Below, piece by piece: positions 44,878 through 53,908 of a stretch of 64,000 bases of DNA (within the stretch, counting starts at the first letter, position 1; each line of letters begins with the position of its first letter). Made by a program: the position numbers and the translations under genes. Origin of the DNA: Nodularia sp034931045 (GTDB lineage Bacteria > Cyanobacteriota > Cyanobacteriia > Cyanobacteriales > Nostocaceae); the NCBI RefSeq assembly GCF_034931045.1, contig NZ_JAYGHH010000006.1:115062-179061 (forward strand), read 5' to 3'. Under the pieces are notes generated by a model, which did not search any database, was not told the origin of the DNA, and saw only the letters and a list, made by a program, of their open reading frames with translations.

Positions 44878-45717
44878 ATGAATAACGATACCTTACAAGC
44901 AAGTAGAGAATGGTGGTCACAAAAGTGGCTAGAGTTACTGGATTCTTATCGGTTTAAAAAGCGTTTGGAACGAGCGAGAAATTATTCTCGTCAAGGTAAT
45001 GTTTTAAATATTGAGTTTACAGGGGCAAAGGTTTTAGCTAGAGTCCAAGGTAGCGAACCTGAACCTTATAAGGTTTCTCTTTCTATTGACCATTTTAGTG
45101 AGGAAGAATGGGGTTATGTGATTGAAACTATGTCCCAAAGGGCGATTTTTGCAGCCAAGCTGTTAGCTGGGGAAATGCCTCAAAATATTGAAGAAGTTTT
45201 CACAGCTAATGGTCTGTCTTTATTTCCGTTTACACTTGCTGATGTTCACAGTAAATGCTCTTGTCCTGATAAAGCCAATCCTTGTAAACATATTGGTGCT
45301 GTATACTATCAGTTAGGCGATCGCTTCAGTGAAGACCCTTTTGTACTGTTTCAATTACGCGGCCGCACTAAAGAACAAATTATCAGTGATTTACGTCAGC
45401 TACGCGGTGCTAAGGTCGAAGTGACAGCACCTAAAACACCTGATATTAAACAAACGACAACGACTCACCCGCAATTTTCTGTTAATCTTGGTGATTTCTG
45501 GCAATATCATGAACCTTTAGAATCTTCTTTGGTGGTGATTACGCCGTCGAGTAGCGAAACAGTATTAGATGTATTGGGGGCGATTCCTTTAGCGAAAACT
45601 GAAGAAGGATCAGTAACCTCAACATCTGGTGATGTGGTGACAAAATATTTAGATACTGTCTATAAACAGGTAAGTCAGCAAGCAATGTTAGCTGCGATGA
45701 ATATGGGAGGGGGTTGA
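44878..45717 (+). CDS. SWIM zinc-finger protein
   Basis: A 279-residue protein with a SWIM zinc finger near residue 122: CSCPDKANPCKHIGAVYYQ, which gives the C-x-C...C-x-H ligand set. The N-terminal part (WWSQKWLELLDSYRFKKRLE) is conserved in the family. SWIM proteins are typical partners of SNF2 helicases and are thought to bind DNA or proteins. ATG 44878 is chosen over a TTG four codons upstream. An Rpn gene separates it from the SNF2 gene. Confidence 0.88.
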   Translation: MNNDTLQASREWWSQKWLELLDSYRFKKRLERARNYSRQGNVLNIEFTGAKVLARVQGSEPEPYKVSLSIDHFSEEEWGYVIETMSQRAIFAAKLLAGEMPQNIEEVFTANGLSLFPFTLADVHSKCSCPDKANPCKHIGAVYYQLGDRFSEDPFVLFQLRGRTKEQIISDLRQLRGAKVEVTAPKTPDIKQTTTTHPQFSVNLGDFWQYHEPLESSLVVITPSSSETVLDVLGAIPLAKTEEGSVTSTSGDVVTKYLDTVYKQVSQQAMLAAMNMGGG

Positions 45718-45800
45718 GGTCTGAGGTGGGAAAGATTGTTGCAGGTTCCAAATTCTTCTAAACTGACTAAATAAGTTTTAAATCTCAATAGCCCCTCGTG

Positions 45801-46691
45801 ATGGATAACGATTCGGAATATATCAGGGAAACGGAAGCTACTCGTGTCCGTGTACTCAGTGAAGCACTACCTTACATTCAACAATTTGTGGGTCGGACTG
45901 TTGTGGTGAAATATGGTGGTGCAGCTATGAAAGATAGCACCCTAAAAGACAAAGTAATGCGGGATATTGTCTTTTTATCCTGCGTTGGCTTGCGTCCCAT
46001 TCTGGTACATGGTGGTGGTCCAGAAATTAATAGTTGGTTAACTAAACTGGGTATCGAAGCACAATTTAAAAATGGTCTGCGTGTCACCGATGCGCCCACT
46101 ATGGATGTAGTGGAAATGGTTTTAGTCGGTCGAGTTAATAAGGAGATTGTTTCCCTCATTAGCCGGGCTGGGGGTTTGGCGGTGGGTCTTTGTGGTAAGG
46201 ATGGTAATTTGATTACAGCCCGTCCCCAGGATCAAGAAGGTATTGGTTTTGTAGGGGAAGTCAGTAGTGTAAATATTAAAATTTTGGAAACTCTTTCTAG
46301 TAGTGGCTATATTCCGGTGGTGTCTAGCGTCGCTACAGACGAAAAGGGACAGGCTTACAATATTAACGCTGATACGGTGGCTGGGGAAATCGCTGCCGCT
46401 TTGGGTGCGGAAAAGTTGATTTTACTGACTGACACGCCAGGTATTCTCAAGGATTACAAAGATCCATCTAGCTTGATTCCTAAAGTCGATATTCGCCAAG
46501 CCCGTGAATTGATTACCAATGGTATAGTTAGCGGTGGGATGATTCCAAAAGTGAATTGTTGTGTGCGCTCGCTTGCCCAAGGCGTAAGTGCAGCACATAT
46601 AATTGATGGTCGCATTCCCCACGCCCTACTCTTAGAAGTCTTTACTGACGGTGGTATTGGTACTATGATCCTTGGTTCCCAGTTTTCCTAA
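45801..46691 (+). CDS. argB: Acetylglutamate kinase
   Basis: A 296-residue kinase for the second step of arginine synthesis. The VVVKYGGAAM phosphate-binding region, ILVHGGGPEINSWL and the nucleotide site LILLTDTPGIL are intact. In cyanobacteria this enzyme is activated by the PII signalling protein; that is known from the family, not shown here. I start at ATG 45801; a GTG just upstream adds one residue. Its stop codon overlaps the stop of the convergent gene by a few bases. Confidence 0.95.
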   Translation: MDNDSEYIRETEATRVRVLSEALPYIQQFVGRTVVVKYGGAAMKDSTLKDKVMRDIVFLSCVGLRPILVHGGGPEINSWLTKLGIEAQFKNGLRVTDAPTMDVVEMVLVGRVNKEIVSLISRAGGLAVGLCGKDGNLITARPQDQEGIGFVGEVSSVNIKILETLSSSGYIPVVSSVATDEKGQAYNINADTVAGEIAAALGAEKLILLTDTPGILKDYKDPSSLIPKVDIRQARELITNGIVSGGMIPKVNCCVRSLAQGVSAAHIIDGRIPHALLLEVFTDGGIGTMILGSQFS

Positions 46692-47239
46692 AACGGTGAA
46701 TAATCTGAGTTTAAATCGGGATAGTTCAAAATTACGCGCGTTTTTGAAGCGCTGCTGCTAGTAGATCGTCCTGTGGATCTGACACGATGTCGATTCATTC
46801 TCACCTGCGATCGCACAGCGCTGTTACCAGCAGATCGCCTCCTCAATGGTGTATTTTTCTGGGAATTATGATTAAAAATCACGGGATTAACTAGGGTTGA
46901 GTTCCGAAATATGGGATTAATTAAAGTTGAATTAATCAACCCAGAATTAGGGTTCACATTTGGCTTAAATACAGGATAAGAGTGATAGTCGCGATCGCTG
47001 CTGCGTCTGGGAATTAACCCTGTGCTTGGATTGACAGGCATGGGGGTAGGAATCGGACTACCATAAATAAAAGAACCAACAGCAGGCGGCTGATTAATTC
47101 TCACAGTGTTATTAATGATGATGACACGCTGGGCAGCCACTGGGGTAATTGTAGCGCTGATGACAGAGCAAATTATTCCTATTCCTAGCCAATTCAGTTG
47201 TAAATGCTTGATTTTTAGCATATTTTTGCTCACCTGCAT
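46688..47239 (-). CDS. Exported low-complexity protein of unknown function
   Basis: A 183-residue protein with an N-terminal hydrophobic signal (LNWLGIGIICSVISATITPVAA, cleavage near AAQ) and a mature part rich in Asn, Pro, Ser and Arg, with short iterated units such as INSTLINPIF and NSTLVNPVIF. Its arginine-rich tail (RMNRHRVRSTGR) is basic. It is probably periplasmic or outer-surface. No domain is recognised. Its stop codon overlaps argB's tail to tail. Confidence 0.6.
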   Translation of the reverse strand: MQVSKNMLKIKHLQLNWLGIGIICSVISATITPVAAQRVIIINNTVRINQPPAVGSFIYGSPIPTPMPVNPSTGLIPRRSSDRDYHSYPVFKPNVNPNSGLINSTLINPIFRNSTLVNPVIFNHNSQKNTPLRRRSAGNSAVRSQVRMNRHRVRSTGRSTSSSASKTRVILNYPDLNSDYSPF

Positions 47240-47391
47240 TTGATAATCTGAATTTTTTTCAGTAAATAGCCGCAGCTACTTGGTTAAAATTTTAAACGTT
47301 AATCAACTTCCATTTTGTCAGCTTTTCAGAAAATTCTCAAAAAATTGCTGACATCGACAAATTTCAAGCAGTGCTGATTGGTGTGTAAAAC

Positions 47392-47910
47392 GTGAGTACA
47401 GAAAGTTTAGAAATTGCCAGAAGTCGTTATCAGGCTGGAAAACTTAACTTTGAAAATGGGAAATATCGAGAAGCTGTAGAAAACTTGGAAAAAGCCAGCG
47501 CCTTGTTATCTCGAAATTCTCGCCTTGGAGGTGAAGTTGAACTCTGGCTGGTAACAGCTTATGAAGCAGCTGGGCGGACTGAAGAAGCGATCGCTCTTTG
47601 TCAACAACTCCAACGTCATCCTTTCCCAGAAACCAGCAAACAGGCAAAAGAGTTACTTTACATTTTAAAAGCCCCGAAACTCCAACGCCCCAGTGAGTGG
47701 ATGACGGAAATCCCAGATTTAGGCACATTGTCTGATAATGATGCCAAAATTCGGGCATCTGGAAATTACGCAAAAGCTTCTCGTCAAGCACCTACTGAAC
47801 CAGAATTAGCAGACCTTAGCCAAGTGAATACCCAAGATAATCGCTTTATTGGGGTAGCACTAATTGTTATTGTGTTAACACTCTCGTACTTGGCTTGGTT
47901 GAGTTTTTAG
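47392..47910 (+). CDS. TPR-like membrane-anchored protein
   Basis: A 172-residue protein. Residues about 8-75 form two TPR-like helical hairpins (YQAGKLNFENGKYREAVENL and ELWLVTAYEAAGRTEEAIAL). A C-terminal transmembrane helix (FIGVALIVIVLTLSYLAWL) anchors it with the TPR part most likely in the cytosol. It starts with GTG. The DUF3153 gene follows after 13 bp, so they form an operon conserved in appearance with cyanobacteria. Function unknown. Confidence 0.72.
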   Translation: MSTESLEIARSRYQAGKLNFENGKYREAVENLEKASALLSRNSRLGGEVELWLVTAYEAAGRTEEAIALCQQLQRHPFPETSKQAKELLYILKAPKLQRPSEWMTEIPDLGTLSDNDAKIRASGNYAKASRQAPTEPELADLSQVNTQDNRFIGVALIVIVLTLSYLAWLSF

Positions 47911-47923
47911 TTTTTGGGAGATT

Positions 47924-48829
47924 ATGATGAATTATTCTATTTTCAGAAAGATTTTAGTGAGATTCACCAAAGCATTCAGTTTTGTGTTAATCAAAATGGC
48001 ATTATTCATCAAGCTGATCAGTCGGAGTCTCATTCGTCGGATCTTTCCGATCAAAAATCCTATTTTGTGGCTGGTTCTGTTATCATCACTGCTGCTAACC
48101 GGTTGTGTTGATTACGATGCCGGTGTTACCTTCAATAACTCAAATAGTGGCGAAATCGTACAACATATTAAACTGGGAGAACGACTCACCAGCTTTAGTG
48201 GTGACTATGTATATGAATGGTTACATAGCATAGAACGGCGCACCCGTCAACTAGAAGGTAAAACTCAACGGATTTCTCCAGAAGAAATTATTGTAAAAAT
48301 TCCTTTTAGTAATGGTCAAGAGTTGCAAGAAAAATTCAACGATTTTTTTAACTCTCGGACTAATCAAAAAGCTGAGGCTTTGCAGAAAGCATCTACATCA
48401 GAATTACCGAAAATTGAATCTAATTTACTCATCAATCAGAACAATTTTGTGCTGTTAGTGAGGAATCGCTTAATTTATGATTTAGACTTGCGATCGCTCT
48501 CCTTAATTGCCAGCAGAGGTAACGTATTATCTGACACTGGTTCAATTCTCGATCTAGAATTTAGCATAAAAACCCCTTGGGGAGCTAGAAATATTCAACG
48601 AACTGAAACCGCTATCAATCCTCAAAAGCAAGGTAAGCAATTAGTATGGCAACTCCAGCCAGGTCAACTCAACCACATAGAAGTTATTTTCTGGCTACCT
48701 AGTCCCCTGGGTATTGGTGGTTTGTTAATTATCCTGTTCATCTGGGGAGGAATTTACCTGAGATATACCTTTATGCCAGATCCCAGAGTTCAATTTGCAT
48801 CTGATACCAAAGCAGCAGCCACGGAATAA
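47924..48829 (+). CDS. DUF3153-family membrane lipoprotein-like protein
   Basis: A 301-residue protein of the cyanobacterial DUF3153 type. After a basic N-terminal region, a hydrophobic segment ends in LLLTGC, a lipobox-like site, and the extracytoplasmic domain begins VDYDAGVTFNNSNSGEIVQH. A C-terminal transmembrane helix (GIGGLLIILFIWGGIYL) follows. The long N-terminus is unusual for a lipoprotein. It is co-transcribed with the TPR-like gene. Function not known. Confidence 0.75.
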   Translation: MMNYSIFRKILVRFTKAFSFVLIKMALFIKLISRSLIRRIFPIKNPILWLVLLSSLLLTGCVDYDAGVTFNNSNSGEIVQHIKLGERLTSFSGDYVYEWLHSIERRTRQLEGKTQRISPEEIIVKIPFSNGQELQEKFNDFFNSRTNQKAEALQKASTSELPKIESNLLINQNNFVLLVRNRLIYDLDLRSLSLIASRGNVLSDTGSILDLEFSIKTPWGARNIQRTETAINPQKQGKQLVWQLQPGQLNHIEVIFWLPSPLGIGGLLIILFIWGGIYLRYTFMPDPRVQFASDTKAAATE

Positions 48830-48886
48830 GAAGCAATTTTAGATTTCAGATTTTAGATTACATGACAATCCAAAATCCAAAATTAT

Positions 48887-49531
48887 TCATGGTGATAAGC
48901 GCTCAATTTTCCAACTGTGATTATCACCGCGAGTATACAGCAAGCGGTCATGCAGACGACTGGAGCGACCTTGCCAAAACTCAATTTTGCTGGGGATGAC
49001 TCGGTAGCCTCCCCAATGAGGTGGTCGAGGAACTTCCTGATTTTTATATTTTTCCTGAAATTCCTGCAATTGTTGTTCTAAAACTTCTCTCCCCCAGATT
49101 ACCTGACTTTGATGAGAAGCCCACGCACCTAAACGACTATTGGGTGGACGCATCTCAAAATAACTATCAGACTGTTCTGGGGCAATTTTTTCGACTGTCC
49201 CCACAATTCTGACTTGACGTTCCAATTCCGCCCACCAAAAAACTAAAGCTGCTTGAGGATTTGCTGCTAGTTCTTGTCCTTTATGACTGTTGTAATTAGT
49301 GAACAAAACAAAGCCCCGTTCATCGAAATCTTTCAGTAATACCATTCTGGCTGAAGGCTGACCATCTGGTGTAGCAGTAGCCAGAGTCATCGCATTCGGT
49401 TCAGGAAGTTGGGCTGCTAGTGCTTGTTCAAACCATTTTTTAAACTGAATAAAGGGATTAGGGTTAATCTCGGCTTCACTCAAACCTTCCAAGGTGTAAT
49501 CTTTGCGAAGGTCTGCTACGGTCTTGTCCAT
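48887..49531 (-). CDS. pdxH: Pyridoxamine/pyridoxine 5'-phosphate oxidase
   Basis: A 214-residue FMN oxidase that makes the cofactor pyridoxal 5'-phosphate. The FMN-binding RMVLLKDFDERGFVLFTNYN stretch, the SHKGQELAANP loop and the C-terminal FWQGRSSRLHDRL, the family signature, are intact. The ATG-initiated length is normal. It stands alone. Confidence 0.94.
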   Translation of the reverse strand: MDKTVADLRKDYTLEGLSEAEINPNPFIQFKKWFEQALAAQLPEPNAMTLATATPDGQPSARMVLLKDFDERGFVLFTNYNSHKGQELAANPQAALVFWWAELERQVRIVGTVEKIAPEQSDSYFEMRPPNSRLGAWASHQSQVIWGREVLEQQLQEFQEKYKNQEVPRPPHWGGYRVIPSKIEFWQGRSSRLHDRLLYTRGDNHSWKIERLSP

Positions 49532-49618
49532 GTCAATTTGTATATTTTAGATAAGTTTGGTAAATAAAAGAAGTAGCCTATTGATTGGGCTGTTATCCCA
49601 CACGTGACATAAAGCATT

Positions 49619-49882
49619 GTGAGTGCCAAACGTCTTCCAGAAACTACCGCCCATGTCAGAATTATCCGTCAATCGTGGCAACTCGGCTTTCTTGAGGGGG
49701 AAGTAAGTGCGGGTAGCTTTGAGTGGCATTTTAAATGGCATTTTCGCCGAGGAGAACTGTCTGTAAAGCCGTCCCAAGGTCGCGCCCTGATTAAAGAACC
49801 TCTCGGTCGTTTCTTAGAACAGCAAGATTATCAGCTAGAACCTGGGGGAGATTATGCTTTTACTATTAGGGCTGAACTTTAG
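49619..49882 (+). CDS. DUF3146-family small protein
   Basis: An 87-residue cyanobacterial protein (LPETTAHVRIIRQSWQLGFL, then SAGSFEWHFKWHFRRGELSV) of a family I know as DUF3146. It starts with GTG. The function is unknown. It is compact, charged and probably cytosolic. It lies between pdxH and a YqgF-like gene, in its own orientation. Confidence 0.75.
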   Translation: MSAKRLPETTAHVRIIRQSWQLGFLEGEVSAGSFEWHFKWHFRRGELSVKPSQGRALIKEPLGRFLEQQDYQLEPGGDYAFTIRAEL

Positions 49883-49896
49883 TCATTGTTAATGGG

Positions 49897-50343
49897 TCAA
49901 TCTTCAACACTAGTAGTTAGGCGATTTAAGTATCTTTCAATTAAGAGGAGGGCAACTATGTCGTCTATGGGTCTTGGTGGCTGTCTCATGCCCTGTGGTA
50001 AGAGTTTTGTTAGCCCTTTGGGTGGATACATCTGCCAGTAGCGATCGCGTGCTTCTAAGGTGCTGTAACGCTCATCAACTAAAATTATACTTAGCTGCTC
50101 GATCAAGGCCTCACGCAGTTGCTGTTTCCACTGTTTAGAGGTGGTTTGATCACCCATGACTAATAAGGAGACGGGAAACTGTTGACGCAGGGTTTCAATG
50201 GTGGCGATCGCCTTTTGTGCTGTCACAACCTGGTGATAGTACAATTGCCGATCTAGTCCCATGACTGCTAAACCACACTTATCTTTACCGGGATCAAAGC
50301 CCAAGATGACTGGTTGTGTTGGTGAAAATTCACTAAAAGTCAT
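49897..50343 (-). CDS. YqgF/RuvX-like RNase H-fold protein
   Basis: A 148-residue protein with an RNase H-like core. The first acidic motif is in GFDPGKDKCGLAV, and the second conserved region is VDERYSTLEARDRYW. In bacteria YqgF processes pre-16S rRNA. This copy differs from the typical YqgF, so it is more likely the cyanobacterial paralogue and its substrate is uncertain. It precedes the DUF3084 gene's 3' end, 40 bp away in the same direction. Confidence 0.8.
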   Translation of the reverse strand: MTFSEFSPTQPVILGFDPGKDKCGLAVMGLDRQLYYHQVVTAQKAIATIETLRQQFPVSLLVMGDQTTSKQWKQQLREALIEQLSIILVDERYSTLEARDRYWQMYPPKGLTKLLPQGMRQPPRPIDDIVALLLIERYLNRLTTSVED

Positions 50344-50383
50344 AAAAAATACACTTAAATTATTTGAATCTTCTGTTTATTTC

Positions 50384-51769
50384 TTAAGTGCTAAAAACAA
50401 CTACGCCGTTAAAAATTGCCAATAACTTAATTCTTAAAGGGCCTGCTGTATAAGTATCCTCCCTAGCGATCGCTTTAATTTCTAATGGTTGCTCATACTG
50501 TCTTAATTGTAAGAAAAAGCGTAGATGAGAGCCTTCTCTTAACACACCCTCGACAATCCCGGCATTCCGCGCCCGAAATTCCGCAGCCGAAATGATCAAA
50601 TCCAGTCTTTGCGATAGCTGATAGGATGACATAATTTTGGGATTAGCAGTAGTTGTCGCTAGTACCTCGCCTTCGGAAAAAACCAATTGATTTCGGGCTG
50701 CATCCGCAAAAAATTCTATCTGGTCTTCTCCCCTCACATAATTGCCAGCAGAGAAGATTCGCACCACATACTCTCGACCGTCGTTAATTTGCTGGCTGAG
50801 TTGCTCTACTCTTTGTTGAGTAATACCCAGTAACTCTTTATTTGTCGGTTTTTCTCCCGGTTCTGTTAATTGAATATTGGCATTCTGGTTAGCTATTTGC
50901 AAAAGCTGCATGACTGCTTGACGAGCTTCACTGGCTTGATTAACGCGAACCACGTTCGCAGCTAAAACTTGATTGCGAACCAGTGCTAACTTACCTAGAC
51001 GCAGGTCACGGTATGACTGATAAAATTTTTCTAGCCTTGCTACTTCTTGTTCTAAATAATTCTGTTGTTTTTCCAATTCTTTGAGGCGAGATTCCCTTGT
51101 GGCTATCACTTGCTCTCGCGAAGCAATTTCTTGATTGCGTTTTTTGATCAATCCATCCAATTGGGCAATTTTGCGATCGCGTTGGTTAATAGCTGTTTTA
51201 GCTTCTGCGTACAGCCGTTGCCGTTCTGCTCGGAGTTCCTCAATCGCCCCCTGCAATGTCTCTCTCTCATCATAAACACTTTGCAGTTCAGTTAAGGCTC
51301 GTCGATACTGGCTCACCAGTTCAGCTAACTGGTTTTGGGTGCGTTGAAGTTGAGTTTGTGTGGCTTCTTGTTTCGCGTTAGCTGCTTGCAAGGATTTGTT
51401 AATTACCTGTAAGTCTCGCTGTGCTTTGGTTTGCTCAGTTCTAGCTGTACTTAACTCAATCTCTACTTGACTTTTTTCAGTTTCGGCAGTTTTTAGCTGT
51501 TCCCGCTTATTTCTCAGGTCTTTTTGAATATCTTCAAGCTCAAATACCCCTTGGCGCAGTCCTTTATCAGCTGCAAATAAGATTCCTAATGTTGATGCCG
51601 AAATTAACCCACCAGTAAAAATAGTTACTAGTACAGCCGTTTTTTTCGGACGCAGGTTAAATAGTGAGAGGCGTGCTTTGCCAACTCGTGTGCCAATGCG
51701 ATCGCCCACGGTGGCAATTACGCCCCCCAAAATTAAAATTGCTGCTATCAGGATGTACCCGGTGGTCAT
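50384..51769 (-). CDS. DUF3084-family membrane coiled-coil protein
   Basis: A 461-residue protein. Two N-terminal hydrophobic helices (about residues 4-22 and 46-66) anchor a long coiled coil (residues about 80-270, with repeated ERQRLYAEAKTA-like heptads). A C-terminal globular part follows (YVVRIFSAGNYVRGEDQIEF). It matches the cyanobacterial DUF3084 family. Function unknown; a structural or envelope-related role is possible. Confidence 0.82.
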   Translation of the reverse strand: MTTGYILIAAILILGGVIATVGDRIGTRVGKARLSLFNLRPKKTAVLVTIFTGGLISASTLGILFAADKGLRQGVFELEDIQKDLRNKREQLKTAETEKSQVEIELSTARTEQTKAQRDLQVINKSLQAANAKQEATQTQLQRTQNQLAELVSQYRRALTELQSVYDERETLQGAIEELRAERQRLYAEAKTAINQRDRKIAQLDGLIKKRNQEIASREQVIATRESRLKELEKQQNYLEQEVARLEKFYQSYRDLRLGKLALVRNQVLAANVVRVNQASEARQAVMQLLQIANQNANIQLTEPGEKPTNKELLGITQQRVEQLSQQINDGREYVVRIFSAGNYVRGEDQIEFFADAARNQLVFSEGEVLATTTANPKIMSSYQLSQRLDLIISAAEFRARNAGIVEGVLREGSHLRFFLQLRQYEQPLEIKAIAREDTYTAGPLRIKLLAIFNGVVVFST

Positions 51770-52018
51770 CTTCAGCTACCGTTCACCTAGTGTGCCGGAG
51801 GCATAATGCTTCCAGATACAGCCTACTACTTTCATTCATTACCTTTTGATATTCCCACTATCACCATAGTGGAATTCTACAAAGATTTTGCTTTGTATCG
51901 CAATTATCGAGGCGTTAAACCCTGTTGGTTTAGGTGTTGAGCGTTTATTTGACCGTAGTCTACACTTAGGCTTTAACGTCTTTACTGACCCCCTGATTTT
52001 ACCATATTCGAGGGAAAT

Positions 52019-52690
52019 TCAAGTGAACTGCTTACTTAAGGTGACAGGTTTATGCACGGTAATCTTCTTTTTGTGGATTGAAATCATCTGTTTTTCACGC
52101 AAGTCCCCTAGTAAACGAGTTACAGTTACACGAGTTGAACCAATTGCTTCTGCGATCGCCTGATGAGATAACTTCAAATCAATCGTAATCCCATCAGCAC
52201 AAGGAACCCCAAAATCACGACAAAGAATTAACAGAAAACTCACCAGTCTTGAACCCATATCACGGTGAGCGAGAGTTTCGATCATCATCTCTGTTTGGAG
52301 AATCCGCGAAGAAAGGCCTCGCAGCATCAACATAGATAATTCTGGATTTTCCTTAAACGCTTGCTCAACCTGTTCAATTGGCGCTGACAGTAACTCTACA
52401 GGTGTAAATGCCACCGCATGATAGAATCTATCGGATTTATTTCCCGTCAGTAATGACAACACACCAAAAACACTATTTTCCCGCAGCAGTGCTACCGTTA
52501 TTTCCTCTCCTGCCTCATACACCCTGGAAAGTTTCACAGCACCCTTTAAAAGAAAATAAACTCGTTCAGCAGGATCGCCGGGAAAAAATATTGTTTTATT
52601 GCGTTCAAATGTTTCTACAACTGGAGGAAATGCTCCGGTCGCCATCTGACGAAATACATTTGCTAGGGCTTTATCTTGTGTCACGATCAT
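52019..52690 (-). CDS. ntcA: Global nitrogen regulator NtcA
   Basis: A 223-residue CRP-family regulator. The effector domain holds FFPGDPAERVYFLLKGAVKL, and the helix-turn-helix at about 175-195 is LSHQAIAEAIGSTRVTVTRL, the NtcA signature. It binds GTA-N8-TAC sites and 2-oxoglutarate to control nitrogen assimilation and heterocyst formation. The length is that of the Anabaena protein. I begin at the ATG starting MIVTQDKALANV, not the earlier start at 52708. A canonical NtcA site was not found in its 375-bp upstream region. Confidence 0.96.
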   Translation of the reverse strand: MIVTQDKALANVFRQMATGAFPPVVETFERNKTIFFPGDPAERVYFLLKGAVKLSRVYEAGEEITVALLRENSVFGVLSLLTGNKSDRFYHAVAFTPVELLSAPIEQVEQAFKENPELSMLMLRGLSSRILQTEMMIETLAHRDMGSRLVSFLLILCRDFGVPCADGITIDLKLSHQAIAEAIGSTRVTVTRLLGDLREKQMISIHKKKITVHKPVTLSKQFT

Positions 52691-53065
52691 CTCCCTTCCC
52701 CTACCCAATGCCGGAAAAACAAAAACTGATTACCTAAGAATACACCTGAAAAATCAATAAAGCACCGTCAACCTTTCTGTGCATTCCTATACTCAAAGCC
52801 ACAACTTCGCAGTTATTTGTTCATAATGATACATAATTTTTGATGTTTTTAGCGAGTAGTTGTTATAAGTTCTTGCACAGTTGTGGTCATCAGGTTTTTT
52901 CCCCAAAAATTCACGATATCTTGAGAATATCTTCAGGATTATCTGGAGAAACTTTTCAAAAAACAGTTCTCCTAATGATCATTTTTGCAAAAGTTGTGCA
53001 GAACTAAGACAAACTCGCCTCAGATTCTAGTATGCTCCTAATGATTGATCACATTCACAATTTTT
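52691..53065. promoter_or_regulatory. Divergent ntcA-fabI control region
   Basis: A 375-bp AT-rich spacer that must carry the promoters of both genes. It includes a direct repeat CTCCTAATGAT at 52969 and 53035 next to the fabI start. No exact GTA-N8-TAC NtcA site is seen. The sequence GTAGTTGTTATAAG near 52857 is only a half match. Confidence 0.5.
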
Positions 53066-53842
53066 ATGCTGAATCTGACTGGAAAAAACGCCTTAGTTAC
53101 AGGGATTGCCAACAACCGTTCCATTGCCTGGGGGATTGCTCAACAACTGCACAAAGCCGGGGCTAACCTGGGTATTACCTACCTGCCAGATGAGCGCGGC
53201 AAAATGGAGAAAAAAGTGGCGGAGTTGGTGGAACCTCTCAACCCCAGTTTATTTGTTCCCTGTAATGTTCAAGATGATGCACAAATTGAATCTACCTTTG
53301 CCGCCATCCGGGATAAGTGGGAGAAATTAGATATTCTCATCCACTGTTTAGCCTTCGCTAACCGAGATGATTTGACTGGCGATTTTAGCCAAACCTCACG
53401 TTCTGGTTTCAAAACGGCGTTAGAAATCAGTACCTATTCGCTAGTGCAGTTAAGCGGTGCGGCCAAACCCCTCATGACAGAAGGTGGTAGCATTATCACT
53501 TTGACATATTTAGGCGGCGCGAAAGCAATTCCTAACTACAACGTCATGGGAGTAGCTAAAGCCGGATTAGAATCTAGTGTACGTTATTTGGCTGCTGAAC
53601 TGGGGCCAAATAACATTCGAGTCAATGCCATTTCTGCCGGGCCGATACGTACATTAGCTTCTTCAGCAGTAGGCGGAATTTTAGATATGATTCACCATGT
53701 AGAAGAAGTAGCTCCCCTACGGCGCACTGTGACGCAGCAAGAGGTAGGCAATACTGCGGCTTTCTTGTCTAGCGATTTAGCCAGTGGCATTACAGGGCAA
53801 GTTTTGTATGTAGATGCAGGATATGAAATCATGGGAATGTAG
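53066..53842 (+). CDS. fabI: Enoyl-[acyl-carrier-protein] reductase
   Basis: A 258-residue short-chain reductase that completes each round of fatty acid synthesis with NADH. The N-terminal LTGKNALVTGIANNRSIAWG and the catalytic YNVMGVAKAGLE (Tyr-x6-Lys) are intact. I start at the ATG beginning MLNLTGKN; an upstream start would add 7 residues. It is followed 66 bp later by hisB in the same direction, but they have no shared pathway. Confidence 0.94.
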   Translation: MLNLTGKNALVTGIANNRSIAWGIAQQLHKAGANLGITYLPDERGKMEKKVAELVEPLNPSLFVPCNVQDDAQIESTFAAIRDKWEKLDILIHCLAFANRDDLTGDFSQTSRSGFKTALEISTYSLVQLSGAAKPLMTEGGSIITLTYLGGAKAIPNYNVMGVAKAGLESSVRYLAAELGPNNIRVNAISAGPIRTLASSAVGGILDMIHHVEEVAPLRRTVTQQEVGNTAAFLSSDLASGITGQVLYVDAGYEIMGM

Positions 53843-53908
53843 TCATTAGTCATTGAGATACATCTTCTCCCCCCTGCACCCTGCCCCTGCCCCTAATACC
53901 CTTTAACT

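Noticed and set aside
52857..52870. NtcA-binding site (GTA-N8-TAC) upstream of ntcA
   Set aside because: GTAGTTGTTATAAG lacks the second half-site; no exact match was seen in the region.
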